Of a stretch of DNA of 64,000 bases, positions 32,967 to 43,600 are shown piece by piece (within the stretch, counting starts at the first letter, position 1; the number at the start of each line of letters is the position of its first letter). Made by a program: the position numbers and the translations under genes. Source of the stretch: Teratosphaeria epicoccoides (taxonomy: Eukaryota; Ascomycota; Dothideomycetes; Mycosphaerellales; Teratosphaeriaceae); NCBI GenBank assembly GCA_021401465.1, contig JADDMT010000035.1, positions 62,001 through 126,000 on the forward strand, given 5' to 3'. A model generated the notes under the pieces. The model saw nothing but the letters and a program-made list of their open reading frames with translations. It searched no databases and was not told the DNA's origin.

Positions 32967-33451
32967 ATGGATGTTTTGCGTTTCGCCCGTAAGGCCTCCA
33001 AAGCCTTTATCATGAGGAAGATTCGCCTGCTCTTCGAAGCTCCTTGCCATCCGCGTCCGCGCCCGCGCCCGCGCCCGCGCCCAGCCGCCAGCATCCCGGC
33101 TCTGCAATCTCCTGAGCTGTTTGGTGGGCGTAGACACATTCGCAACCAGGACGCCGCCGTCAGGAAGGCGAAGGATTTGCTCCGTAAGTGCATCAGCATC
33201 GTGATGTGGGCTTCAGAGGCTGAAACGGTCTTACAGATCAGGCCAGCGAGCTCGAAGTAGAACTCTTCGAGCACTTCGATGAGTTGGTCCGCCGCCATCA
33301 AGGCATCAAGGCCAAATTGGCCGAGGTGAGAATATTGCAGTGGAAATTGTCGGACATTGTCGACAAGATGGCGCAGGAATGGCTGAGTCAGAAGAGCTGC
33401 AGAGGAAGGGGATATGAGTATGCGGCGGAGGAGGAAATAGCTGTAAGGTGA
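32967..33451 (+). CDS. Small basic/coiled-coil protein with an Arg-Pro repeat
   Basis: Two exons, 32967-33183 and 33237-33451, with a 53-nt phase-1 intron (GTAAGT donor, TTACAG acceptor); 143 residues. It starts MDVLRFARKASKAFIMRKIR, followed by an RP dipeptide repeat encoded by a GC-rich hexamer tract (about 33050-33085). Exon 2 gives a charged amphipathic helix, SELEVELFEHFDELVRRHQG and WKLSDIVDKMAQEWLSQKS, with heptad character. No family recognised. The frame continues upstream beyond the ATG to an in-frame TAG at 32950-32952, preceded in the same frame by AEEAEVKAKAEAKKASLDN from about 32863. The real gene may therefore be larger and broken. A minus-strand 189-codon opening covers the same DNA but lacks splice support. 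Confidence 0.5.
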
Positions 33452-33729
33452 GGGGTGTGGCGGCGACGGGAACAGTCCTTGGCCAGGAGTGGCAACTACG
33501 AGAAAAACTTGCCTCAATGTTGATCTGCGTATGAGTGAAAAATCGTCAGCGTCATGAGCAAGTGACTCGGAGGGTAGACTGACCTGACGATGTATAGATT
33601 GAGGCCATCATCCAGCCAACAAACTCCCGTCCAATTGACCGCATCAGTCTGAGCATTTCTTTGACTGCCAAGCCAATTGTAACTACCTACCAACGCCGAC
33701 GCTGATCCATCAAACTCCTTTGCAAACCT

Positions 33730-34896
33730 TCATTCCCGCCAATTGATCAGCACCTCGTCCGTTCGGAATCTCTGCGTAAAAGTGCTGTCCTCCAGTGGCG
33801 TCCTGAATCCCATCTTCCAGGCCAACAGACCCGCATGCGCAATCATTATTCCATTATCGATACAGAACCTCTCATCCGTTGCATATACGCTGCCGTTCCG
33901 CTCCGCGGCCATCATTCCCATCATCTGCTGCAGCCGCTCATTACAGCCCACGCCACCCACTATTAGGACTTGCTGCGCGCCTACATGTGCCATCGCCCGC
34001 TCCGTGATCTCGACCAACATTGCGAACACGGTCTCTTGGAGTGTGAAGCAGAGGTCTTCGCGAATGATAGGTTCGTTGGTCTCGGGGTCGGTCCAAGGTT
34101 GGCCTGACTTTTGCGAGGCTTCTAGCTTCTTGGCGAGTTCTTCGACGCGGGCGAGGATGCCTGAGAAAGAGACGTCCATGCCTTTCACTGCGTAAGGCAG
34201 TTCGATCAGGACTTTGCCTTTCTTGGCTAATTGCTCGATGTTGTATCCAGGAGCTGGGTCGTTGGGGATGTTCAGGACACGGGCAAAGCGGTCAAGACAG
34301 TTTCCTACTGCTATATCCAGTGCCTCTCCAAATATCCGGTACCTTTGTGCTGAGTAGGCGATGACTTGAGTGTTACCTCCGGAGACGTAAAGCACGACAG
34401 GGTTGTCCGCGCCAGTAATAGCTCGACCCATTTCTATGTGCCCAACGCAGTGATTCACGCCTACGAGAGGTTTGTCCCAGAGCTGACTCAGCATTCGGCC
34501 AGAGAGGGCCGCGGAAGCCAAGGGCGCTCCCATGCCAGGGCCTTTGGTGTAGCAAATACAGTCGATCTGGTCAAAGGTGACATTCGCTTGCTTCATGGCT
34601 TGTTTCACGAGTCGCACGACCCATCTTCGGTGGTGGGCTGCGGTGTCTTTGGGGAGGAAGCCGGTGCCGGGCGGCGAATTGTAGGTATGCCGTAAGTTCG
34701 CTAGGATCTGTACAGGCTGCGAATCCTCCAAGTTCTTGTTCGGCTTCGAGCAGGCCTCATCCTCGGAAATGTATGCGGAGTCGTGTGGGCTCACTGGTTC
34801 GGCGGCCGGCTGGTGGCGAGCAAGAGGTTTGGGATGGAGAATTATACCTACGCCCAGCTTGTTGGCGGACGACTCGAGCCCCAATGCAATCGACAT
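33730..34896 (-). CDS. KAE1: KEOPS subunit Kae1, tRNA threonylcarbamoyltransferase
   Basis: Single exon, 388 residues. Kae1/OSGEP is the catalytic subunit of KEOPS, which makes t6A37 on ANN-decoding tRNAs in cytosol and nucleus. The ASKHA-fold signatures are present: IALGLESSANKLGVGI at the start, FLPKDTAAHHRRWVVRLVKQ, YTKGPGMGAPL, the metal-binding NHCVGHIEMGR, VLYVSGGNTQVIAY, GNCLDRFARVL, GGVGCNERLQQMM and CIDNGIMIAHAG. Compared with the usual protein, about 35 extra residues (Pro/Ser/Glu-rich) sit after the first strand, around residues 24-60. It diverges from RVS161 with 304 bp between starts. Confidence 0.97.
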   Translation of the reverse strand: MSIALGLESSANKLGVGIILHPKPLARHQPAAEPVSPHDSAYISEDEACSKPNKNLEDSQPVQILANLRHTYNSPPGTGFLPKDTAAHHRRWVVRLVKQAMKQANVTFDQIDCICYTKGPGMGAPLASAALSGRMLSQLWDKPLVGVNHCVGHIEMGRAITGADNPVVLYVSGGNTQVIAYSAQRYRIFGEALDIAVGNCLDRFARVLNIPNDPAPGYNIEQLAKKGKVLIELPYAVKGMDVSFSGILARVEELAKKLEASQKSGQPWTDPETNEPIIREDLCFTLQETVFAMLVEITERAMAHVGAQQVLIVGGVGCNERLQQMMGMMAAERNGSVYATDERFCIDNGIMIAHAGLLAWKMGFRTPLEDSTFTQRFRTDEVLINWRE

Positions 34897-35200
34897 CGTG
34901 TCGGCTGTATGGCTGTGGTGTGTGGTGTGAATGGATGGCTGTCACATGCGAATCCCAAAAAGCGGGTAGAGCCGAGTATTGGTGGGGGCTCCGGATCCAT
35001 GGATCCTGATCTGCGCTCCGTCATGCACGAGAGCCAAGCCACTTCTTCCAGGAACGAGCGGCGACTAAGGACTACCACAACACACGACTTTGTTCAATTG
35101 GCCGCGCCGGCACCAGCACATACAGACTATTCAATCCCCTGACGCCTTCTGCAATTCTTTCTGCCTACGACGGGCTCTCGCACGGCTCACAGCCACCAAC

Positions 35201-37132
35201 ATGTCTTGGTCCGGTTTCAAGAGTGAGTGCCCACGCGACGATCTTTGGCATGGATCATATACTGATATGTGGGCAGAAAATGTCGGTCGCGCGACAACGC
35301 AGGTCATGATGAAGACCGGTCATGTTGAGAAGACCACCGATCGCGAATACGAAGTCGAAGAACGCCGCTACCGGACCCTCGAAGCCGCCTCGCTCCGCCT
35401 GCAGAAAGAAGCCAAAGGCTACCTCGACTCCCTCCGTGCCATGACTGCATCGCAAATGCGAATAGCAGAGACCATTGATGCTTTCTATGGTGAGGCAGGA
35501 GCGCGCGACGGGGTGAGCCGAAGCTACAAGCAGGCGGTCGAGGATCTGGATGCGGAGACGGTGAAGGCGCTTGATGGGCCTTACAGGTGCGTACCCCAGG
35601 ATATGTGGGAGCTGTGTATGGACGAAGAGACGGGAGAGTTGAGGAGAGAAGAGATTGCGGCTATTGAACAGGAATGGAATTTTGAGGGCAAGAGAAGGTG
35701 TTTTACAAGAGGGCCAGACTTTGGGATCACAGAGGTCGATGTGCAAGGTGCAAGTGACCTGATTGCGTTCTTGTACAGGACGACCGTCCTCGAGCCCATC
35801 AATCGCTTTTGCGCGTACTTTCCCGATATCAACGAATGTATGTTACCCAGCCTACATTGCAGGAGAGGAGCAGAGCTAATGAAGTCCATAGGCATCAAGA
35901 AGCGCAACCACAAGATGCTCGACTACGATGCGATGCGCAGTAAAGTCAAGAAGCTCGTGGAGAAGCCTGACAAGGATCCTGCGAAATTGCCGCGGACTGA
36001 GAAGGAAATGGAAATGGTTAGTAGAGCTCATCCCTCTTCTCAAGACGATTCTGCCATTCCGGACTTGGATCTGGATATGCCGTCGCCGCCCAAGGCTCTG
36101 GAGAGCGTAGCTCGTGACCGCGTCCTGGAGCTTCAGAAAGAAGAGGAACAATTGGCGCTCCGCCACGCAGGTCTCTGCGTCACGTGGAGTCCAAGCATCA
36201 TGACTCGGATGACGAGCTTCAAGCGAAAATCAGCTAGAGCCGGCGAGGAACAGAGCAATCGGTTAGCGCTTGACCCTCCATCGGGCGACTCTGGCCATGC
36301 GGGCTCCCGTCTCTCAGGCGTCTCATTCCGTCTGCCGAAGCTGCGAGGATCGGTTACTTCAGCTTTGCTACAACGCCCGGACAGGCCTCATCCGGCAACA
36401 CGCTCGTACAGCATCTCGAACAGCATGTCCACGGAGTCTGCAGACACCATCACGGGTGCAGCGCATCTCGTGGAGCCGTCCAGCGCGCGTACATCTATGC
36501 AGTCAGAGCGCGAGTCATCGCAAACCCAACGAAGCTCCTCGGAATCTGAGCGGATCGAGCACGACAACTACCTGCGCCATATAAATCCATTGACCAATGT
36601 ACTCCCAACGAAAACAACCAGCTTGGCTGGCACGCCGAGTTTCATCGCCTCAACAGCGAAGATCATCCACTCCCAGCGCAGCTCTGGCACATCGTCAAGG
36701 AAGATGACTCCTGCGCCATTCTTCCTTCCGAGCGAACTGGAGATGATCATGCAACCAATGAAGGACGAGTATATCAAGACGCAGGCTGACAAACTTGCAC
36801 AGGCGAAAGCCGCTTACGAACAGCTTAACGAGCAGCTTACGAATGAGCTGCCACAATTGATCGATCTGAGGTGAGTGTCGAACACTGCGCACTTTCCTTA
36901 CAAGGAATGCTGAAGCTGATTGAACAACAGAGTACCGTACCTCGACCCGACTTTTGAGGCATTGGTGAAGATCCAGCTTCGATTCTGTGCCGAAGCATAT
37001 AGTCGAATGGCACAAGTCCAGCAGTATCTTGACGCGAGCACGAGAGACCAATATGCGAACGGTGATCTTGATGCGAGGGTAGAGGACGTGCTAGGGCAGA
37101 TACGGGAATTGAGTATTGCTGGGACTGTCTAG
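35201..37132 (+). CDS. RVS161: BAR-domain protein RVS161/Hob3, with a possible in-frame exitron
   Basis: Canonical model, six exons: 35201-35222, 35277-35586, 35779-35837, 35892-36016, 36803-36870 and 36931-37132; 261 residues, the usual size. It is an N-BAR amphiphysin that curves membranes at endocytic and polarity sites with Rvs167/Hob1. Signatures are MSWSGFKKNVGRATTQVMMK (spliced), LQKEAKGYLDSLRAMTASQM, TVLEPINRFCAYFPDINE, EQLNEQLTNELPQLIDLRVP and FEALVKIQLRFCAEAYSRMA. The first four intron segments (54, 192, 54 and 786 nt) are all multiples of three with no in-frame stop; only the last (60 nt) contains a stop. The 786-nt segment (36017-36802) encodes 262 Ser-rich residues, so a 523-residue form is possible. 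Confidence 0.93.
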
Positions 37133-37529
37133 GTAGTTTCCGCGCGATGACGTGGAAGCAAGGGCGGATGGCTACGACCGATTGTATTATGTACAGCAAT
37201 TAAACCTGCAGCAGAATAGGAGAATGTTAGGGCAGTCAAAGCACCTACTCCCAACATGCATCATTTGCAGCTTTTACGGAATTGTATGATGATCATGTTC
37301 GTATCGAAATGGCGCCAGATCGCTACCAACAGACTTATGTTTTAATGCGCACCTTCCCGAAGCGCTTAGCCGCGGCATGGTCCCGGCTAACCGATATGGG
37401 ATCTCTACCGCAGCGGAAGCATTCCGCGTTTGCGTTGCCTTGGCTAAGAACTTTTTGCGATTCGAGTAGCTGTTTCTTTGTGTATATCTTGTGCTTTTCA
37501 ATTGTCGCAAACGCACTGAACTCGTCAAT
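37133..37529. other. Spacer before NOP2
   Basis: 397 bp between two plus-strand genes. It contains the NOP2 leader; no other feature seen. Confidence 0.5.
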
Positions 37530-39803
37530 ATGGGTACTAACAAAGGTCCTAGCCGTCGCATGCAGAAGCAGGGCCCGCCACCCTCGCTAGACGTTAAGGC
37601 CGGAAAGAAGAGGAAGTCTGCAGCGGCAACAAATGGAGCGATCAAGAAGCAGAAGAAGGTCGATGTTGCGCCTGTGCCAAAGAGTGCCGCGAATTGTGTG
37701 AGGAACTCAGCTGGCAGGAAGAGCACCAGAGGCGACTTCGAGGTTGCAGAAAATATTGATGTGAAGCCTCAGAAGAAGGCGCAACTGGTCGGCGATGAGA
37801 AACAGGAAGAGGATGTATCAGACTTGAGTGGTGACGCGATCGATGACCCGGACATCATGGAGAATGAGCTGAATGGCGTAGAGGAAGCGGATCTGGACGA
37901 TCCAGACGAGGACGATCTTGACAGCGATGCGGATGACTTTGCCAATGCACCATCAGATGACGACAATGTCGTAGACTCGGATCAGGAAACGCATCAGAAA
38001 GGCGTATGGTCGGAAGACGACGACTCGGATGCGGAAGAGCAGTTGACGGCCGCGAACATTGCTGGACTGTCGGCGAAGCTGGACAAGCAGCGAGCAGAAG
38101 AGGAGGCAGCTGCGGAGGCTGAGCTGGCAGAGGGTGCTATGCAGACAAACATCGCTGCGGCAGAAGGCTTAGATGGTGGAACCGAGGAAGCGCAGAAGAC
38201 AAGCATGTTGGCGCCTGACCTTCAGCTTCTTCGGACAAGGATCACAGAGACTGTGCGTGTGCTTAGCAATTTCAAGGAATTGCGTGATCCGGCAAAGAGC
38301 AGAGCAGAATATACACAGGCGCTGCTCAAGGATATAAGCGCATACTACGGCTACTCTGCCTTTCTGGCGGAAAAGCTGTACTCGCTCTTTCCTCCACAGG
38401 AGGCACTAGCTTTCTTTGACGCGAACGAAACTCCAAGACCTATGGTCATTCGCACAAATACCCTGCGTACGCACCGAAGAGACTTGGCACATGCTTTGAT
38501 AAACCGTGGCGTCACACTTGAGCCTGTCGGCAAATGGTCGAAAGTCGGTCTGCAGATTTTCGAATCCCAGGTCCCGCTTGGCGCAACGCCTGAGTATCTC
38601 GCCGGTCATTACATCCTGCAAGCTGCTTCTTCGTTTCTGCCTGTTATGGCACTTGCACCTCAGGAGCACGAGCGTGTACTTGATATGGCCGCCGCTCCCG
38701 GTGGTAAAACAACACACTTGGCCGCTCTCATGCGTAACACTGGATGCATATTCTCGAACGATACCAGCAAGGAGCGCGCGAAAGGTCTGATCGGGAATAT
38801 TCATCGTCTTGGGGTCAAGAACACAATTGTCTGCAACTACTCTGCTCTGGAGTTTCCCAGAGTCCTGGGTGGTTTTGATCGCGTACTTCTCGATGCGCCC
38901 TGCTCAGGTACTGGTGTTATCGCGAAGGATGCGTCGGTGAAGACCAACAAAACTTATGATGACTTCTTGCGGTTACCTCATCTGCAGAAACAGCTTCTTC
39001 TCGCCGCCATTGATTCGGTCGATCACGCCAGCAAGACAGGAGGCTACATCGTCTACTCCACCTGTTCCGTCACAGTCGAAGAGAACGAGCAAGTAGTGCA
39101 ATATGCTCTCAACAAGCGACCGAACGTCAAGCTCGTATCTACTGGCCTCGTCTTTGGAAGGGACGGCTTTATCAAGTATCAATCTAAGCGCTTCCACCCA
39201 AGCTTGAAGGAGACTAGAAGATACTACCCACATGCCTACAACGTAGACGGCTTCTTCGTCGCCAAGTTCAAGAAGGCTGGTCCCACGCCTGTAAACGCCG
39301 TTCGTGCGCAAGGATCCGCCGAGGCCAAACAACAGGCTAATGGTGTCCAAAATGGGGACGAGGAGGATGGCGTTGACAGCGCTTTCGACGCTATCTCTGG
39401 TGCGGATGAGGAGGGGGTTGCGGAGCGGGACGATGACTTCGGCGGCTGGGATGAGGAGGAGGATGCTGAGATCATCGAAAGGAGTCTGAAGAAGCAGATC
39501 AAGAGGAAGGGTTTGGATCCCAGGGCTACGAAAAGTAAGGCTGTGCAGTCGCTGAATTCCACCATGATCAATGGTGTATCAAGGACGAAGGCGGATGGTG
39601 TTCAGAATGCTGAGGGCATTGATACAGTAGTGAAGAAGGTTGCTGCTGCTGACAAGGCTGTAGAGAATGCTGATGCTGGTAAGGAGAAGGAGGTCGTGAA
39701 GGAAGAAATGGTGAAGGAGGCCGAGAAAGCTAAGAATCGTGTCGATGGTGTTGGAAAAGCTCAAACGAAGAAGGCAAAGAGTGGCAAAAAGAAGATTGTG
39801 TAG
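37530..39803 (+). CDS. NOP2: NOP2, 25S rRNA cytosine-C5 methyltransferase
   Basis: Single exon, 757 residues. Nop2 (NSUN1/p120) is a nucleolar protein needed for 60S assembly that makes an m5C in 25S rRNA. The N-terminus is basic (GPSRRMQKQGPPPSLDVKAG), then strongly acidic. The SAM-dependent domain has VLDMAAAPGGKTTHLAALM, LDAPCSGTGVIAKDASVK with one catalytic Cys, and YIVYSTCSVTVEENEQVVQY with the second. RRYYPHAYNVDGFFVAKFKK closes the domain. The C-terminus is a Lys/Glu-rich tail. The ATG at 37530 (MGTNKGPSRRMQ) was chosen; the earlier opening at 37491 is GTG. Confidence 0.96.
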   Translation: MGTNKGPSRRMQKQGPPPSLDVKAGKKRKSAAATNGAIKKQKKVDVAPVPKSAANCVRNSAGRKSTRGDFEVAENIDVKPQKKAQLVGDEKQEEDVSDLSGDAIDDPDIMENELNGVEEADLDDPDEDDLDSDADDFANAPSDDDNVVDSDQETHQKGVWSEDDDSDAEEQLTAANIAGLSAKLDKQRAEEEAAAEAELAEGAMQTNIAAAEGLDGGTEEAQKTSMLAPDLQLLRTRITETVRVLSNFKELRDPAKSRAEYTQALLKDISAYYGYSAFLAEKLYSLFPPQEALAFFDANETPRPMVIRTNTLRTHRRDLAHALINRGVTLEPVGKWSKVGLQIFESQVPLGATPEYLAGHYILQAASSFLPVMALAPQEHERVLDMAAAPGGKTTHLAALMRNTGCIFSNDTSKERAKGLIGNIHRLGVKNTIVCNYSALEFPRVLGGFDRVLLDAPCSGTGVIAKDASVKTNKTYDDFLRLPHLQKQLLLAAIDSVDHASKTGGYIVYSTCSVTVEENEQVVQYALNKRPNVKLVSTGLVFGRDGFIKYQSKRFHPSLKETRRYYPHAYNVDGFFVAKFKKAGPTPVNAVRAQGSAEAKQQANGVQNGDEEDGVDSAFDAISGADEEGVAERDDDFGGWDEEEDAEIIERSLKKQIKRKGLDPRATKSKAVQSLNSTMINGVSRTKADGVQNAEGIDTVVKKVAAADKAVENADAGKEKEVVKEEMVKEAEKAKNRVDGVGKAQTKKAKSGKKKIV

Positions 39804-40264
39804 TCTTCCGTCGCCGCGATGCATGTATGCCATGGAGTGACGGCTTTTGAATGCTGTCATTTGATCTGTTGTTGATGGTAAGATCGATGTTCTGCAGATT
39901 TTGAGCCGAGTCAGCGCTTTGAAGCCGCTGTCACAATAACTGATTCCCTTATCATTGACCGTGTAATCCGGGACACAAAAGAAGGAAGGTACATGTATGC
40001 AATGTCTACATGTACCTACATATGTAGGTAAGCACGCGGTCAACTCACCAGGGTGAATGCTCCTACGGATCAAAGATCTTCCAGCTCATAGGCCGAGGTC
40101 GGTACGTGTACATGTAAATGCGAAGCTCGCTACCTTCCTTGAAGATACTCGCATGTCTTGCCGAAGATCATACTGCCATTGCTGAGGTTAAGTCATTATA
40201 TCGCTGCTCATGAGAATCCCGTAAATCACATTCGTTCGGGTCGTCCGTCAATCCCCCCACCACA
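39804..40264. other. Spacer with palindromic ACATGTA-rich sequence
   Basis: It holds a cluster of TACATGTA-like words and the perfect palindrome at 40013-40030. No coding signal. Confidence 0.6.
40013..40030. repeat. Perfect 18-bp palindrome
   Basis: TACCTACATATGTAGGTA equals its own reverse complement. It is flanked by further CTACATGTAC and TACATGTA words. It might be a regulatory-protein site or a small extrusion-prone hairpin; nothing indicates which. Confidence 0.8.
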
Positions 40265-40897
40265 ATGGCTCCTTCAGACACCAAAGAAACGTTCATGAGA
40301 ATTCCCTGGGCTGCTAATTTACTCAAACGTCCGAACATTGTGCTATATGTCCCTGGCTCGAGGCAACCTAAGGCAAGCCGTGAGGACTCTCTGTATGCCG
40401 AGACTTTCAAGACACCAAGAACATTGCGAAGCTGCATCTCCTTCTACCAGCGACCTTCGGCATCAGATGAGAAGATTGAAGAGGTCAGCACTTTATACAC
40501 CATGGGTGACGGTCTTAATGGTCACCCGGACATCATGCATGGCGGAATTGTAGCCACTGTGATAGACGAGAGCATGGGTATTTTGGGGTATGCCAATCAT
40601 GAACGAGATCATCTCCACAAGGTGCAAAAAGGTCAAGCTTCAGGGGAGCTGCCGCCTCCTGAGATGGGAAAGTTCACGGCGTATCTGCATGTCAACTATA
40701 TGGCTCCAGTGCGGACTCCGGGCGCAATTATGGTCACGACGAGATATAAGAAAAGGGAAGGCTTGAGGAAGGAGTGGATGCAGGCTGTGGTCAGGCAGCA
40801 TGTGCCTAGTGGTGATGACGACGATGGAGAGGAGGTCGTGTGTGCTAAGGCGGAGGCATTATTTGTCAGGCCCAAGAAACAGCTCGGAAAGCTCTGA
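40265..40897 (+). CDS. Hotdog-fold thioesterase-superfamily protein
   Basis: Single exon, 210 residues, of the fungal 4HBT/PaaI-like type. The hotdog motif HPDIMHGGIVATVIDESMGI holds the HGG-x8-DE pattern typical of acyl-CoA thioesterases. Beta-strand sequence follows: FTAYLHVNYMAPVRTPGAIM and VCAKAEALFV. The N-terminal ~60 residues have no predictable function; no clear mitochondrial presequence. The substrate cannot be told from sequence. It is the last intact gene before the gene-poor 40.9-46 kb stretch. Confidence 0.88.
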   Translation: MAPSDTKETFMRIPWAANLLKRPNIVLYVPGSRQPKASREDSLYAETFKTPRTLRSCISFYQRPSASDEKIEEVSTLYTMGDGLNGHPDIMHGGIVATVIDESMGILGYANHERDHLHKVQKGQASGELPPPEMGKFTAYLHVNYMAPVRTPGAIMVTTRYKKREGLRKEWMQAVVRQHVPSGDDDDGEEVVCAKAEALFVRPKKQLGKL

Positions 40898-43600
40898 TGG
40901 CAGAGGAAATCCTTTACTCTTCAGAGCTACCATGCACCGACAACTTGGATTCATGCTTCTTCAGACCAGAGTCACATTGTGGAGCTACGCGTCATGCTAG
41001 AGCCCTCCATCTTCACATGATGATTCCTCGGACCAGGGACAGTCAGCCATCAATCACAGGAGCTCCACTTCAATGTCTCATGCAGGTGCAGTGGGCAATG
41101 ATCTTCTTGCATTTATTAAAGGCTGTACGGCTTGCAGCGCCAGGTAAGTTTTTCGCTGATGGTCGGCAACAGTCCGGGCGAAACTAGTAACAGTACCGTG
41201 ATTGATCATTGTGGCTGCTGGAGTATCTCGCGATCAGTGAGTTCCCTGGTGCAAGACTCCGCGATGATGTTCCACGACGGGTATCGAGACGCGATGACGA
41301 AAAGTTGATCTATACGGCACAGGGGACTCGCTGTCAACGATGGGTTTGATGGAAAGACCAAGCAAAATGTTGACGGCATAGCGGGACCACAATGCGGCCC
41401 TGGATGTCGTCAACATGCTCACTTTTGGCCACCAAGATTGCGATTCCGTTGTCACCCATCACTATGCACCTACTCACTGTCAAACGATGATCAGGATGCA
41501 TGTCGGACGTCGGTACCGGCAGACAACGCATTTTGGGTGAATAACTGGCTCACGGACGGTGCAATCTGTCATCACCTGGTGTCATTGCCGGTCAGATTAT
41601 CCGGCAATTTGACGGGCTTGACTGATGACAGATCATGATTGGCTGCAGGACCGGGTGGGAATGTTGACGCTGAATTGCAATGACCTGTCAACCATCGATT
41701 CGGCTTGCTTGAGTCTTAATCCGCCCAACTGAAGCCATCAGTGATCATTCTTGATAGATGAGATCGCGTATATACTCGATCTGAGACGAGGTCCGGTCAC
41801 GTCATCATGTAGAAATCCTACGTTCGTCTCCTGCACATCTTGCAGGAGTACCGTTACATATGATGGTTACACTGGCTCTTCGACTCGTTGTAATGGCTTG
41901 CATTGTGGTCAAGCGTCACGTCGAAAGTTGCTGGATCTCATTGGTCGCCTCCGAACGCTGCCACTGGCCCTCAAGAAGACGCTTTGATCCGTCCCAGCTG
42001 CTATAAGTGAAAAATGCCCTGCAGCGCTTACCTCAGTCACAGTGACGTGCGATGAGAAGTGGGCTCGTAACATTCATCTTGGCAATCTGGGCCCACGCCC
42101 GACCCCCGTTAGCGCCCGTCGTTCCGCATAGAACGCCCGCCTCATGTGAACTTTTATTGCCATGATTGCACGCTTTACTGCTGCGATACCAATTTGCAAG
42201 AGAACAGTCTGCTCACAGCACAGCATTCCTTTTGCATGACGAATTTCGCATGCGAGAGAGGGAGAAACACAAAGCATCTGACTGGCGTTTGGGCATAGAC
42301 ATGGGTATTTGATTTCTGGATTGGAGAAAGAGCAGGAAGGACGCATACAGATGCGAGGACGTAGGTTGAACTCTCATGTTCTCTACTCCAGCGTGTAGGC
42401 GTATTGAGTACATATGGCTCAGCTGGACTTAGGTGCTTGTCGCTTGCCTGGACACGCCACCCTTAGACGGCCTGTATCCATATTGACATGCACAGGAGCT
42501 CTGCAATCCTAACGACCCGCTGCTATTGCTGTGCATCGAGAAACGCCATATCCTAGGACTCGCCTCTGCTCTCGCACGAGATCGACTCCAACTAGGCCTC
42601 GTGAGACTGGTGTCCCAAAGGCTTACAAGTCGCTCGTTTGGCACTCCCTGGCATTTGTTGCAAACCTAAGAACTCGAACAACCGGTCAATACTGTAGCAG
42701 CGCAATCATATTGACGACTTCCATGTGTGGACAAGTTCATGTCCGGCCCAGCGCAGCGGAGAATCTCGGCAACACTTCGGGTCTGGAGAGGAAATATATC
42801 GACTTCCATCGCAGCTCAGAATGGTCTAGTGGTAATCACTTGACTATCTCGCTGTTCGGAAAATAACCATTCTCGTTCTTGGGGGGATGGGAGGTCACAC
42901 CAAGGTCCGCTCTCTTCCGCCCTTAGAGCCGTATGAAGGTGTGTAAGGCAACTTAAGTTTTGCTGTTTTTGTTGTGATATTTTTTTCATTGTCTGCGATC
43001 CGATGTCACACGCGTCTCTGATATCTGCAACATGCGTTTGATGGAGTTCGCTTTTGCAGTCCGTTGCGATCTGAAGACCTTGAGGGTGTTATTCATGGCG
43101 ACACCAATCTTTTGTCGCATGGAACTCTAGCATGGTCATGCATTTTTCTATCGATACGTGATTCATATCACGGTTCCATGTCAGTATGAGGGCTCACCAA
43201 CATTCTCCAGCGCAAGTCACCGGAATCGTAGCTGAGCAGGCTATGTCACGTTGGCTTCTGACGGCCCATTTGACCGTATAACCCTGAGCGCAATGATGCT
43301 GTTGCGGTACAGCCAGGTCATGTGAGGACAAAGACGAGCTAAATATTGGACGATATGGTCTTGGGCAGATCGGACCGCGGCTGCTGAATGAATGATGTGT
43401 TGGGTGGATTCAGATGGCTCATTGGCATGACTAGAGCACGGGTATCGAGATCCGAGGACCAAAATTCCAGTGAGTCTTTGTAGCTCGCGATATCGTCGAG
43501 CATTGCCAAACAGCGCTTGGAAACAGCTAATACCATCATAGTCATGCAGATTCTTGCTCGCAACGACATGCACATGTCATTGATTGACATGATATACAGT
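40898..43600. other. Gene-poor accessory stretch
   Basis: About 2.7 kb without a supportable gene; openings are short and unrelated. The base composition is visibly less GC-rich than the flanks and there are several T-runs near 42970-42990. A tRNA-A-box-like TGGTCTAGTGG at 42829-42839 has no partner B box or cloverleaf. A decayed mobile element is possible, but I see no terminal repeats or transposase remnants. Confidence 0.5.

Noticed and set aside
32948..33517. 189-codon minus-strand frame opposite the small coiled-coil gene
   Set aside because: The plus strand has proper splice sites joining two coherent exons; the minus frame is the mirror of that coding sequence and of the Arg-Pro repeat.
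36017..36802. Intein or nested gene inside RVS161
   Set aside because: No intein blocks (no Cys/Ser start with terminal HN), and no independent start or stop; an exitron-like segment fits better.
42829..42880. tRNA-like A box TGGTCTAGTGG
   Set aside because: No matching B box at the right distance and no foldable acceptor or anticodon stem.
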